NCBI GenBank assembly: GCA_016709765.1
Contig: JADJMD010000013.1
Coordinates: forward strand, 1,308,995-1,372,994
Length of the DNA stretch: 64,000 nucleotides
Direction of reading: 5' to 3'
Source: Ignavibacteriales bacterium
Lineage (GTDB): Bacteria; Bacteroidota; Ignavibacteria; Ignavibacteriales; Ignavibacteriaceae
A program made the position numbers and the translations under genes. Below are positions 8,490-17,672 of the stretch, piece after piece; position 1 is the stretch's first letter; each line of letters opens with the position of its first letter. A model generated the notes under the pieces. It saw only the letters and a program-made list of their open reading frames with translations. It was not told where the DNA came from and did no database searches.

Positions 8490-10832
8490 TTATTTCATTA
8501 ACATCATTTTTCGTGTTTGAACAAAGCTACCTGCTTTAATTGTATAAAGATAAACTCCGCTTGAAAGAAATGAAGCATCAAAATGGACATCGTAATTTCC
8601 AGGAGCTTTTTCTTCGCTGATTAGTGTGGCAATTTCACTTCCGAGTAAATCAAAAATCTTTAATTCAACATTACTTTTTTCTTTAATTGAATAACTAATT
8701 GTTGTGGATGGATTAAAAGGATTTGGGTAATTCTGTTCCAAAGCATAATCTGAAACTGCACCAAACAAAACTTCAACTAAATTTGAATACTCGAATGTGC
8801 CGTCAAAGTCAACTTGTTTTAATCTATAATATGATTTTCCAACGATTGGGTTTTGATCGATAAAAGAATAAGAATGAACTTCAGTTGAAGTTCCGTTACC
8901 ACTAACAAATCCTACTTTATTCCAGTTTATGTTATCAGCAGATTTTTCAATATCAAATCCCGAGTTATTTAATTCAGTAGCGGTAATCCAGTTTAAGCCT
9001 ATAGTATTATTTATAACTGAAGATGTAAAGGAAACAAGTTCAACAGGAATAATACTGTTGTATACAGAAACCTTAATATTGTCTACGTACCAACCATCAA
9101 GAACTTGTGAACCATCTGTGCGGAAATAGAAACGTAAAGTAATTTGTTGTTCAGCATAAGCCGAAATATCAATAGTTTCATGTACCCAGGTTGATTGTGT
9201 TCCGTCATAAAGTGGTTCACCAGTTGGTTGAAAACTTCCTGTTCCCGGATTTGTATATTGTCCGGTTAACGAAATCCAGGTTGTTCCGTTATTTGTGGAA
9301 AGTTGTATTTGGCCATAATCCCAATCAGTTTCAATAGCCCATTGAGTATCAAATTCTAATACTGCTCCAAGTACGTTGGTTAATCCCACTTGATTGGTAT
9401 ATCTTAAAGAAGATGTAACATTATTAATATAATTGCCACCAGGTGAATCTGTAAATGAAGATGGTGCAGAAACATATTTGGTTGTTGTAATATTCCATCC
9501 GGCTGTTGATGTCCAATTTGTAATATCATTTGCCTCATCAGACATCGCAATTGTTAAAGGTGCAACAAAGAATTGATAAAATGTTGCAGGTGGTATGCTG
9601 CCCGGAGGATTAAACCCACTGCCGCCAATAGGTAATGTTTTTACAATTGATGAGTTTGCATCTTGTGCAGCAATGTAATATTGGCATACTGTACCAAGGG
9701 GTAAAGCAGGGATGCTAAAGGTATAATTTGAGCTTTCAGTTACTGTGCCTGTTACCTCAATAAAACTACTAAAAGTACCGCCGCTTGATTTTGTTCGATA
9801 ATATAATCTCGGGGCTAAAGCACCAATGCCAATTTCTAGACCTGAAGATACAAATGCGGTTGTAGTAATTGGTTGTGATGTTGTCATCGAAGCAATTGGT
9901 GTATGAGTAATATCAAGATTAAGATTTAATGCAAATGAGGCTAATGTTGCAAATGCAAGTTTAGAGTTTTTTACAAAATAAGGTTGATTGTAATAAGTTA
10001 AATTATCATTTATAGTGTGATACTGCGGATGAAAGTCATTGTCATCTTCAATCAATAATATTGCTCCATAACCATGATCTAAAAATGATTGATGATCGCT
10101 GTAAGGTTGTGCAGGAACAACATCCAGATCAAGATTAATTCCGTATACTAAATTTACCTCGAGCATTTTATCTTTTAAAGTACTGGTGTTTGCAATTGAA
10201 CTCGTATGAACATCAGCATTACCGTCATTATTTCCATCGTAAGCAATCATATCCATATTAATAACACCAAGAATTGAATCTCCTGCATTTGCGGCCTGTG
10301 AAGCGTAATATTCACTTCCAACCAAACCTTGTTCCTCTTCATCCCACAATGCGTATACTATTGTATATGGAAAAGAGAGCTGGGAAAAAATTCTTGCCGC
10401 TTCTAAAACAGCAGCTGTTCCGCTTCCATTATCATCTGCACCAGGGGCAGTTGTACCAGTTGGCATGTCATCAAAATGGGCGCAGATAATATATTTTTGG
10501 TTAGGGAACTCTGTTCCGAGTTGAACAGCGTAAACATTTTTTCCGGTTGTACTGAAAGACTGAATTGTAGTTGTTAACCCATATGATTGTAATTTTTGTT
10601 TGATATATGTTTCTGCAAGCGCATTACCGGGCTGATATTTATTACGAGAAACAATTGTTTGTAAGGTTCCATTAATTGTTGTCGGAACATTTCCTGATAA
10701 TTCACGAACAAAATAAATTAATGAATCCTGATTAACAGAATTTACTATTTGTTGAACAACAGGTGATTGGGAAAAAATACTTGTCTGCAAAATGAAAATT
10801 GAGACAATAAAAAACTGTAAAATTTTTTTCAT
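8490..10832 (-). CDS. Secreted M28-family zinc aminopeptidase with T9SS sorting domain
   Basis: This 780-residue protein has a signal peptide (1-21). The M28 peptidase domain (about 60-305) shows the two-zinc site: H119 (CAHFDD), bridging D133/D134 (GADDNGSG), catalytic E165 and E166 (WDEEEQG), D194 (INMDMI) and H272 (QYHT). A beta-rich middle region (about 310-580) follows, with a carbohydrate-binding or MAM-like jelly-roll look. It ends with the linker VELVSFTSS...LNWITATELNNSGFDIEK and the C-terminal sorting module (EQNYPNPFNPST to the final KMMLMK). The family removes N-terminal amino acids from peptides. The C-terminal module predicts export across the outer membrane by the type IX system. 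Confidence 0.9.
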   Translation of the reverse strand: MKKILQFFIVSIFILQTSIFSQSPVVQQIVNSVNQDSLIYFVRELSGNVPTTINGTLQTIVSRNKYQPGNALAETYIKQKLQSYGLTTTIQSFSTTGKNVYAVQLGTEFPNQKYIICAHFDDMPTGTTAPGADDNGSGTAAVLEAARIFSQLSFPYTIVYALWDEEEQGLVGSEYYASQAANAGDSILGVINMDMIAYDGNNDGNADVHTSSIANTSTLKDKMLEVNLVYGINLDLDVVPAQPYSDHQSFLDHGYGAILLIEDDNDFHPQYHTINDNLTYYNQPYFVKNSKLAFATLASFALNLNLDITHTPIASMTTSQPITTTAFVSSGLEIGIGALAPRLYYRTKSSGGTFSSFIEVTGTVTESSNYTFSIPALPLGTVCQYYIAAQDANSSIVKTLPIGGSGFNPPGSIPPATFYQFFVAPLTIAMSDEANDITNWTSTAGWNITTTKYVSAPSSFTDSPGGNYINNVTSSLRYTNQVGLTNVLGAVLEFDTQWAIETDWDYGQIQLSTNNGTTWISLTGQYTNPGTGSFQPTGEPLYDGTQSTWVHETIDISAYAEQQITLRFYFRTDGSQVLDGWYVDNIKVSVYNSIIPVELVSFTSSVINNTIGLNWITATELNNSGFDIEKSADNINWNKVGFVSGNGTSTEVHSYSFIDQNPIVGKSYYRLKQVDFDGTFEYSNLVEVLFGAVSDYALEQNYPNPFNPSTTISYSIKEKSNVELKIFDLLGSEIATLISEEKAPGNYDVHFDASFLSSGVYLYTIKAGSFVQTRKMMLMK

Positions 10833-11080
10833 AGAAGGGTCCTAAATTGTTAAAAGATTAGTTAGATAAATAAATTCTTATTATGTGAGTCTTAGCAACA
10901 ATTAACCGCAGTTAAATTATTGCAATTAATTGCTCAAAAATTATGCTAAACAGGTAAAATCTATTTAAGATAAAGATTGCCTATTTAGAACTATTTGCGA
11001 GTCGTTAGGGTTAAATTATTTCTCAAATGAGGTAATAATTGTGGATTAGTTTTTCTTAATTGCTAAACAATAAAACCATC

Positions 11081-11671
11081 TTATTTTGCAAGTTCCGCAA
11101 TTTCTTTTTCAATTTCTTTCCCTCTATTTCTTCCGTACCAAAGATGAAGTTCTTTATGTATTTCAGAAACCACAATTCCATCAGCTTTTAACTTAGAAAA
11201 TAATTTCTGCACTTCTGCTGGTCGAGGGCCCCACTGAAATAATTCATTATCATCTTTATCAAATGCGATAAGTTTTGGAATGCTTCTACCGCCGTTTGTT
11301 AGATACAGATCCATAAACTCTAAGTTTGAATCACGCAAAACGATTTTTAAATCTATCAAGTTATTTAATTCAGCAAGCTTTGCAATTACGGGCAGATTCT
11401 GAGCAGAATCACCACACCAACTTTCTGTAATTACAAACCAGGTTTGCTTGTTGCTAATTTGGGTAAATGCATTTTTTGTTTCGGTTGTTGGTTCAAAAGT
11501 TTTCCCAAGTCGCGATGATCTTTGAAAATTAAGTTTACGGTAATCAAAATATTTCTTATCATATTCGTTTAACGATTCTATATCCGTTTCGTTAACCTGT
11601 TTATTAAATTCCTCAACAAACCTTTTGTAAGTCAAAAAATTGTTAATATTCATTTTGTTTAGAGTAGGCAT
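11081..11671 (-). CDS. Thioredoxin-like family protein (Thioredoxin_9 type)
   Basis: This 196-residue protein has a thioredoxin-fold core: WFVITESWCGDSAQNLP, then LIDLKIVLRDSNLEFMDLYLTNGGRSIPKLIAF. The active-site position reads WCGDS, with a single Cys and not CxxC. This is characteristic of this family, so it is not a classical disulfide oxidoreductase. The cis-Pro (SIPK) is present. The start could also be M7 (11653). It appears cytoplasmic, with no signal peptide. It is divergent from the DUF2203 gene, with 14 bases to the nearest possible ORF. Confidence 0.75.
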   Translation of the reverse strand: MPTLNKMNINNFLTYKRFVEEFNKQVNETDIESLNEYDKKYFDYRKLNFQRSSRLGKTFEPTTETKNAFTQISNKQTWFVITESWCGDSAQNLPVIAKLAELNNLIDLKIVLRDSNLEFMDLYLTNGGRSIPKLIAFDKDDNELFQWGPRPAEVQKLFSKLKADGIVVSEIHKELHLWYGRNRGKEIEKEIAELAK

Positions 11672-11811
11672 ATATTTCCTATAGTTTGATGTTAATTAGA
11701 TTTGATTTATGTATAAAGGATTCAATAATTACGACAAAAACATCGAATAGTATTTTGGCAAATTTAAAATTTTATAAAGTTTTTTTAACAGATTTAAATT
11801 GTATTTTTGCG

Positions 11812-11819
11812 TCGAATGA
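11812..11819 (+). promoter_or_regulatory. Candidate -7 element of a Bacteroidota-type promoter
   Basis: TATTTTTG followed by CG matches the TAnnTTTG consensus, 17 bases before the ATG at 11836. No TTG is seen at the expected -33 spacing, so the call is weak. Its position supports the downstream start codon over the longer frame that would begin at 11686. Confidence 0.35.
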
Positions 11820-11835
11820 ATTTTTTAGGAAAAAG

Positions 11836-12222
11836 ATGACTACTGAAACAAAATATTTTACCCCTGCGGATGCACGCAAAACATTGCCGTTAGTTAAAAA
11901 TATTGTAAGAGATATTTTACAAACTACACGCGAGATGCGTCTTATTGCCGAAGAAGTTAATAATGGAATTGAAGATGATATCCAAATAAAAAAACTTGCC
12001 AGCGAAGTAAATGGTTTTCTTTCAGAACTTGAGGAAATTGGATGCTATTATAAAGACACTAAATTTCAAATTGGTTTAGTTGATTTCCCCTCAATGATTA
12101 ATGGTGAAGAAGTATATTTGTGCTGGCGCAGCGATGAATCAGATATATTATATTATCACGAAGCTAATGAAGGATATTCGGGCAGAAAATTAATTCCGCC
12201 CCGATACTTTGAAGAAAACTAA
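11836..12222 (+). CDS. DUF2203 family protein
   Basis: The 128-residue protein (MTTETKYFTPADARKTLPLV) matches the DUF2203 pattern: a helical N-terminal half with TPxxARxxLPxV, then GxVDFPS and YLCWR..E..I.YYHE near the C-terminus. The ATG at 11836 is preceded by AGGAAAAAG and a promoter-like TATTTTTG. The frame is open upstream to 11686, but those 50 residues do not look conserved. The function is unknown; the family has no established activity. Confidence 0.8.
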   Translation: MTTETKYFTPADARKTLPLVKNIVRDILQTTREMRLIAEEVNNGIEDDIQIKKLASEVNGFLSELEEIGCYYKDTKFQIGLVDFPSMINGEEVYLCWRSDESDILYYHEANEGYSGRKLIPPRYFEEN

Positions 12223-12226
12223 AATA

Positions 12227-12652
12227 CTATTCCCGGGTTAAATCAAAATTAACTTTTGATTCCAACTTGTTATCTGAATTTTTATCTTCAATCTTGTAAA
12301 TGAGAGTATATGTTCCAGCCATGTAAGTCGAATCAAGAGTAAACTGACTTTCCAATGCGATGTCACTTATCGGCTCATTCTTTTGAGCATTCTGAACATA
12401 TTTAAAAACTGATTTTATTTCAGTGCTATCCGGCTTCAACAAATTAACTTCATAAGCAACCGCTGCGCTATAATTGTCATCTTTTTCTGTTTGTGTAAAC
12501 CCTTTTACTCTTACTGTAGCATTAACCTCAGCTATGCCATCACCGATATCATAAGCAAAAGCTTCTGCACTGAACGCTTCAAATTTCACTTCATTTTTAC
12601 TGCAAGAAATTGTTATCAGCAATGTTACTAGGGCAAGAAATATTTTTATCAT
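12227..12652 (-). CDS. Small putative lipoprotein
   Basis: This is a 141-residue protein if started at the ATG at 12652, which has AGGAAAA upstream. A longer reading to 12694 would add a non-signal-like segment and run into a repeat element. It begins MIKIFLALVTLLITISC, a lipoprotein signal with Cys17. The mature domain is a beta-sandwich-like sequence (AFAYDIGDGIAEVNATVRVKG, then YMAGTYTLIYKIEDKNS). No family is recognised. It ends four bases from the convergent DUF2203 gene. Confidence 0.7.
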   Translation of the reverse strand: MIKIFLALVTLLITISCSKNEVKFEAFSAEAFAYDIGDGIAEVNATVRVKGFTQTEKDDNYSAAVAYEVNLLKPDSTEIKSVFKYVQNAQKNEPISDIALESQFTLDSTYMAGTYTLIYKIEDKNSDNKLESKVNFDLTRE

Positions 12653-12664
12653 TTTTTCCTTTGC

Positions 12665-12733
12665 GTCATTGTGAAGAACAAGGTGAAGAAGCAAGCTGTT
12701 AAATTTAAATTGCTTCGTTTCACTCTCAATGAC
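12665..12733. repeat. Intergenic palindromic element (GTCATTG...CAATGAC family)
   Basis: Outer inverted repeats GTCATTG (12665-12671) and CAATGAC (12727-12733) enclose a second inverted pair (GAAGCAA... / ...TTGCTTC). This organisation resembles the REP-like elements scattered through Bacteroidota and Ignavibacteria genomes. It sits between serC and the lipoprotein gene and could form a hairpin in the mRNA. Confidence 0.55.
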
Positions 12734-12742
12734 ATATATTAT

Positions 12743-13846
12743 TTAGCTGTTTCTTTTTTGAAAATCATTCATAAACTCAACAAGTGCTTCAACGCCTTTG
12801 GTCGGGAAAGCATTGTAGATTGATGCACGTAATCCACCAACAGAACGATGACCTTTTAATCCGCTGAAGCCGGCTTTTGAAGCTTCATCAATCAACTTTT
12901 TTTCTAATTCAGGAGTAGCAAGATTAAATGTAATGTTCATCAATGAACGTGAATCTTTTTCTGCATGTCCTTTGTAAAATCCGTTACTATTATCAATTGC
13001 ATCGTAAAGAAGTTTTGCTTTTGCTTTGTTGATCTCATACATCTTATCCAGTCCGCCAAGATTTAAAAGATATTTTGTTACAAGTTTGATGATGTAAATA
13101 CCAAATGTATTTGGAGTATTATACATCGAATCATTTTCAACTTGTACTTTATAGTTTAACATTGTGTGAAGTGAATCCTGACATCTTTCAAGCATATCTT
13201 TTCTGATTATAACAAGCACAACACCGGAGGGACCAATATTTTTCTGTGCACCAGCGTATATCAAAGCGTATTTGCTAACATCAATTTTTTTGTGAAGAAT
13301 ATCTGAAGACGCATCGCAAATGAGCGGTACATTTCCAACTTCCGGTTCTGTGTGATATTGAGTTCCGTAAATTGTATTGTTTGATGTGAAGTGAACGTAA
13401 GCAGCATCGGGATCAAGCTTTAGTTCACTTTGTTTTGGAATGCGTTTAAAAAATTTATTATCACCTTCGCCTTCTTCAGTTGTTGCCGCAACGTTAACAG
13501 TTCCAACTCTTTTGGCTTCTTTAATTGCTTTTTTAGACCAGCTTCCGGTTGAAATATAATCTGCTTTATTTTTAGGAGGCATTAAGTTTAGCGGAACCAT
13601 TGAGAACTGCAGACTTGCGCCGCCCTGTAAAAATAATATTTCATAATTATCAGGAACATCTAATAAGTTTTTTATTCCTGCTTTTGCTTCAGCAAGAATT
13701 GCATCAAAAGTTTTTGAGCGGTGAGAAATTTCCAGGATTGACATTCCAACTCCAGGTAAAGCAAACAATTCTTTTTGTGCTTCTAATAAAACTTCTTCTG
13801 GTAATATTGCTGGACCAGCACTGAAGTTATAAATTCTTTTTTCCAT
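12743..13846 (-). CDS. serC: Phosphoserine aminotransferase
   Basis: This 367-residue protein is about the usual SerC length. The N-terminus YNFSAGPAILPEEVL, the GISILEISHRSK-like segment (GMSILEISHRSK) and LFLQGGASLQFSMVP are SerC signatures. The PLP Schiff-base lysine is K202 (YAGAQKNIGPSG). The C-terminal GLKGHRSVGGLRASIYNA segment is also diagnostic. It converts 3-phosphohydroxypyruvate and glutamate to phosphoserine in serine synthesis. It lies 29 bases after the DUF1015 gene on the same strand, an association seen in many Bacteroidota. serA is not in the window. Confidence 0.95.
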   Translation of the reverse strand: MEKRIYNFSAGPAILPEEVLLEAQKELFALPGVGMSILEISHRSKTFDAILAEAKAGIKNLLDVPDNYEILFLQGGASLQFSMVPLNLMPPKNKADYISTGSWSKKAIKEAKRVGTVNVAATTEEGEGDNKFFKRIPKQSELKLDPDAAYVHFTSNNTIYGTQYHTEPEVGNVPLICDASSDILHKKIDVSKYALIYAGAQKNIGPSGVVLVIIRKDMLERCQDSLHTMLNYKVQVENDSMYNTPNTFGIYIIKLVTKYLLNLGGLDKMYEINKAKAKLLYDAIDNSNGFYKGHAEKDSRSLMNITFNLATPELEKKLIDEASKAGFSGLKGHRSVGGLRASIYNAFPTKGVEALVEFMNDFQKRNS

Positions 13847-13875
13847 AATGATATTCCTTTAATAATTTTTATCTA

Positions 13876-15123
13876 TTAAATTAAATGTGTTAACAACCCA
13901 TCTCTTAATTTTGGTTCAAACCAGGTTGATTTTGGGGGCATAATTTCTCCTGCATCAGAGATGTTCATCAGATCGTCCAGCCCAACGGGATAAAGTGAAA
14001 ATGCAACCGCAGCTTTACCTGAATCAACAAGTTTTTCAAGTTCTTTTGTTCCACGTATTCCGCCAATAAAATCTATTCTAGTATTTGTACGAGGATCATC
14101 AATTCCAAGAACAGGATTTAGTAAAAAATTTTGTAAAATACTTACATCAAGTTTTTCTCCAACTGATTTTTCTAAAGATAAACTTGCGAAAACAGAATCT
14201 CTTGGTTTAAGAACAAACCATTCTTTATCAATGTACATACAAAAAGTGTTTTTAGTTTTAGGTTCTTTTTCTGTTGTTGGAGTAATGGTAAACTTATCAG
14301 CAACAGAATTCATAAAATCAGCTTTACTCAATCCGTTCAAATCAAAGACTACACGATTGTAAGAAAGTATTTTTAGTTGATCTTCCGGAAAAATTACTGC
14401 GATGAAATAATTGTACTCCTCACTTCCGCTATGATGTGGATTGGTCTTCGTCTTTTCTTCTTTTGCGCGGCTTGCACTTTTTGCACGATGATGTCCATCG
14501 GCGATGTAAAGTTTATTAATCTTTGCAAATTCTTCTTCAATCATTTTATTGAATTCATCATGCATAATCCAAACAGTATGCTGGATGCCATCTGGAGCTG
14601 TAAAATCATATTCAGGGTTTACATTTTTAATTGTTTTATCCACAAGATCATTAACAGTTTTAACTCCGCGATAAGTTAAAAATACAACACCTGTTTGTGC
14701 TTCTGTTGTAACAATGTGATTTGTCCTGTCATCTTCTTTTACTTTACGAGTTTTTTCGTGTTTAAGAATTACATCGTTGTCATAATCATCCACAGAAAAA
14801 GTTGCACAAATTCCAGTTTGTGCTCTGCCATCCATAATTAATCTATATAGATAGAAATGAGGTTTCTCATCAATATTTAAAGGAGCAGTTTCAATTATCT
14901 TATTAAGATTTTCTTTTGCTTTAATATAAATTTCTTTTGAGTAAACGTCTTTTACTTCCGGCAAATCAATTTCGGAACGTGTGATATGCAAATAACTAAG
15001 TGGATTTCCTTCCGCAACTTGTTTTGCTTCTTCTCTATTTACTACATCATAAGGAACACTAGCAACAAGTTGGGATTTTTCTTTTGTAGGTCTTAGGGCT
15101 TTAAAAGGTCTAATAACAGCCAT
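13876..15123 (-). CDS. DUF1015 family protein
   Basis: This 415-residue protein starts MAVIRPFKALRPTKE and continues with VASVPYDVVNREEAK and NPLSYLHITRSE, the N-terminal signature of DUF1015. LYIADGHHRAKSA in the middle is the conserved ADGHHR motif. The length is normal for the family. It probably forms an operon with serC. DUF1015 genes often sit beside serA or serC, and a role in serine metabolism has been suggested, but the activity is not visible from the sequence. Confidence 0.88.
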   Translation of the reverse strand: MAVIRPFKALRPTKEKSQLVASVPYDVVNREEAKQVAEGNPLSYLHITRSEIDLPEVKDVYSKEIYIKAKENLNKIIETAPLNIDEKPHFYLYRLIMDGRAQTGICATFSVDDYDNDVILKHEKTRKVKEDDRTNHIVTTEAQTGVVFLTYRGVKTVNDLVDKTIKNVNPEYDFTAPDGIQHTVWIMHDEFNKMIEEEFAKINKLYIADGHHRAKSASRAKEEKTKTNPHHSGSEEYNYFIAVIFPEDQLKILSYNRVVFDLNGLSKADFMNSVADKFTITPTTEKEPKTKNTFCMYIDKEWFVLKPRDSVFASLSLEKSVGEKLDVSILQNFLLNPVLGIDDPRTNTRIDFIGGIRGTKELEKLVDSGKAAVAFSLYPVGLDDLMNISDAGEIMPPKSTWFEPKLRDGLLTHLI

Positions 15124-15295
15124 AAAAACAATCTCCGTTTTTAGAAAAGATTATTAAAATTTTATTACTCAAAAATCCACAAAATAAACGTAAGAAGCCA
15201 CCCTAAAAACCGAAACTTGTACAATATCAGAGCCTTTTTACTTAAAAGACAGATATTTTTTTATCTTTAAAGCTCTTTAATAAATATTTTGGAAA

Positions 15296-16093
15296 ATGGC
15301 AGAAGAAAACAAAAAAACTCGCAGAAAACCCGGACAAGAAAAAGATGAAATTGTTGGTAAAGTAGAATATTTAAAAGATTTTTATTCGGATTTGCTTAAC
15401 AACAAAAGAGATATTGTTATTTGGTTACCGATAGGATATAATCCACAAAAAAATCCCGATAAACGATATCCCGTTTTATACATGCACGATGGCCAAAATA
15501 TTCTTGATCCCAAAACTGCTTTTATAGGTAAAGATTGGCGTGTAGATGAAACAGTGATGAAGCTAATCAAGCAAAAAAAAATTAAAGAAATTATTGTCGT
15601 GGGAATTTATAATTCACCTGATAGACTGGATGAATACAGCTGGAGTGAAAAAGGGCAAAAATATTTAAAATTTTTAGTATCGGAAATAAAACCAATAATT
15701 GATGCTAGCTATAAGACCATGCCCGAAAAAGAAAATACCGCAATCATGGGCTCATCAATGGGTGGACTTATTTCTTTTTATGCAGCGTGGAATTATCCCG
15801 AAGTTTTTTCAATGGCTGGATGTTTATCAAGTTCTTTTTATTATAATAATGATAAAAGCATTAAAACAGTTGAAGAATACAAGGGACAAAAAAAGTCGAT
15901 TAAATTTTATATTGATCATGGTGAAGATGGTTCCTTGCGTGGGCAAAGAATGTTTGTTGAACTTTCTAAAAAGGGTTATGTTATTGGACAAGACATTGAT
16001 TACTTCTACTCACCCGGTGCAGAGCATAACGAAAGAGAGTGGGCTGCGAGATTAGAAAGACCGTTAGTGTATTTTTTTAATTATAAAAAATAA
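15296..16093 (+). CDS. Alpha/beta-hydrolase, putative esterase (esterase D / enterochelin-esterase-like)
   Basis: This 265-residue protein shows the esterase-D-type fold: VIWLPIGYNPQKNPDKRYPVLYMHDGQN, then the nucleophile elbow GSSMGG with Ser154. A catalytic acid is likely in YIDHGEDGSLRG, and a His in SPGAEHNEREW near the C-terminus. No signal peptide is present, so it is probably cytoplasmic. Members hydrolyse diverse carboxyl esters or acyl conjugates, and the substrate is not predictable here. The HAD phosphatase gene starts 13 bases downstream. Confidence 0.82.
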   Translation: MAEENKKTRRKPGQEKDEIVGKVEYLKDFYSDLLNNKRDIVIWLPIGYNPQKNPDKRYPVLYMHDGQNILDPKTAFIGKDWRVDETVMKLIKQKKIKEIIVVGIYNSPDRLDEYSWSEKGQKYLKFLVSEIKPIIDASYKTMPEKENTAIMGSSMGGLISFYAAWNYPEVFSMAGCLSSSFYYNNDKSIKTVEEYKGQKKSIKFYIDHGEDGSLRGQRMFVELSKKGYVIGQDIDYFYSPGAEHNEREWAARLERPLVYFFNYKK

Positions 16094-16106
16094 TAACATA
16101 TTGAAT

Positions 16107-16748
16107 ATGAATTGTAGCAAAGCACTTATTCTAATATTTGGTTTAATATTATTTAGCTGTACATCAAATCAAATTGTAAATCTTAGAATCGCAAAAGATA
16201 TTGTAAAAGAATATTATGAGTCCGGCAAGTATGATGAAGAAATGAATGCAGTTATTAACGACGCAAAGGAAAAATTTGATAAAGTGAAACCAAAGAGCAG
16301 CTCGGTTGTGATCTTTGATGTTGATGAAACCGCACTTAATAATTACGGCTTAGCTAAGCTTATGGATTTTGGATATGTGTATGATTTAAATAAAAAATGG
16401 AACGATGAATTAAAAGCCCCAGCCATTGAACAAACAAAAGAGTTATACCTCTATCTTCTTTATAAAGGATTTAAAATAATTTTTCTTACAGGAAGAAATT
16501 TTAATGAATATAATTCAACATATAAAAATCTTATACAAGCAGGATATACAAAATTTGATACTTTACTGACACAAAGAGAAGACGAACAAAAATTAAAATC
16601 GCAAGAATTCAAAATTAAGAAACGAACAGAACTTACCGAGCAAGGTTATGAAATTGTTGGAACTGTTGGGGATCAATTGACTGATTTGAATGGACCATAT
16701 TCTGGAATACAAATTAAATTGCCAAATTATCTTTATGAGATTAAGTAA
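16107..16748 (+). CDS. HAD-superfamily (class B/e(P4)-like) acid phosphatase lipoprotein
   Basis: This 213-residue protein starts at the ATG at 16107; an in-frame TTG at 16101 is less likely. The lipoprotein signal is MNCSKALILIFGLILFSC, with Cys18. HAD motif I is DVDETALNN (nucleophile D71, acid D73), motif II IIFLTGRN, and the motif III/IV region IVGTVGDQLTDL. This is the HAD subfamily IIIB pattern of acid phosphatases and lipoprotein 5'-nucleotidases. It is presumably anchored on the periplasmic side, releasing phosphate from nucleotides or other monoesters. Confidence 0.85.
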   Translation: MNCSKALILIFGLILFSCTSNQIVNLRIAKDIVKEYYESGKYDEEMNAVINDAKEKFDKVKPKSSSVVIFDVDETALNNYGLAKLMDFGYVYDLNKKWNDELKAPAIEQTKELYLYLLYKGFKIIFLTGRNFNEYNSTYKNLIQAGYTKFDTLLTQREDEQKLKSQEFKIKKRTELTEQGYEIVGTVGDQLTDLNGPYSGIQIKLPNYLYEIK

Positions 16749-16901
16749 ACGATTGCCAACTAGCAGATTATTCTGAGACTATTATTATTAATCCACTAAG
16801 CCCTCTTGATATAATCTTACAGTTTATTTTTATTTATTTTAACTTTCAATAAAAATAAATTTTACACAATCCGCACCAATCATCATTTTGGTTATTTTAG
16901 A

Positions 16902-17657
16902 ATGGTTATAGGATTTATCAGCGATATACATGAAGACATAACAAGTCTTCAAAAAGCTTTAAGATTGCTTGAACATGAAAAAGTAGATTTTGTAGTTTGT
17001 CTTGGGGATATTGTTGGATTTGCACTTCCATTCTATAAAAACATCATAACTAAAGATGCCGATAGGTGTGTAAAGCTTGTAAAAGAAAATTGTTCTAACT
17101 GTGTTATAGGCAATCACGACCTTTTCGCGATTAAAAAGACCCCAACATTCAATTCAGGCTTCAACTATCTGGAAAATTGGTATTCGTTGGATTATGAAAA
17201 GAGAGCAAAGCTTGCACGTAAAAAAATATGGCTCTATGAAGATTCTGAAATTCCTTCTTTACTTAGTGATGAATCAAAAGAGTATCTAAATGGATTGGAT
17301 GAATATAAAGCCCTTTTAATCAACAACAATAATATTTTTATTTCCCACTTTTGTTACCCCGATTTTTCCGGCTCAGCAATTTTTTTTCCGGAAGAACCAT
17401 TTCATTTAAAGAAGCATTTCGAGTTTATCCAAAATCACGATTGTTCAATTAGTTTTTCCGGACATGGGCATCCAGAAGGATGTGTTTATACAGATGATGA
17501 GAAAATATCTATTCTAAAATTTGGTAAACACTCATTAGCTGATAACAAGCGCTGGATAGTTACACCCTGTGTTGCTAAAACATCAAGAAAAAATGGAGTG
17601 TTGATTTTTGATTCAATAGACAATTCAATAAATATTTTGGAATTAAATAGTAATTAG
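16902..17657 (+). CDS. Calcineurin-like metallophosphoesterase
   Basis: This 251-residue protein has the complete metal-site motif set: D8xH10 (ISDIHED), GD at 35-36 (CLGDIVG), GNHD at 70-73, a His in ISHFCYPD, and GHGH (SGHGHPEG). This is the YfcE/MPP phosphodiesterase-type fold, which hydrolyses phosphoesters with two divalent metals. No signal peptide is present. It lies 15 bases upstream of the Cache/DUF294 sensor gene and may be co-transcribed. The substrate is unknown. Confidence 0.85.
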   Translation: MVIGFISDIHEDITSLQKALRLLEHEKVDFVVCLGDIVGFALPFYKNIITKDADRCVKLVKENCSNCVIGNHDLFAIKKTPTFNSGFNYLENWYSLDYEKRAKLARKKIWLYEDSEIPSLLSDESKEYLNGLDEYKALLINNNNIFISHFCYPDFSGSAIFFPEEPFHLKKHFEFIQNHDCSISFSGHGHPEGCVYTDDEKISILKFGKHSLADNKRWIVTPCVAKTSRKNGVLIFDSIDNSINILELNSN

Positions 17658-17672
17658 TTTTTTGGATTTATT

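Noticed and set aside
11686..11835. N-terminal extension of the DUF2203 gene
   Set aside because: The extension contains a promoter-like TATTTTTG and the ATG at 11836 has its own AGGA site, so the shorter start is preferred.
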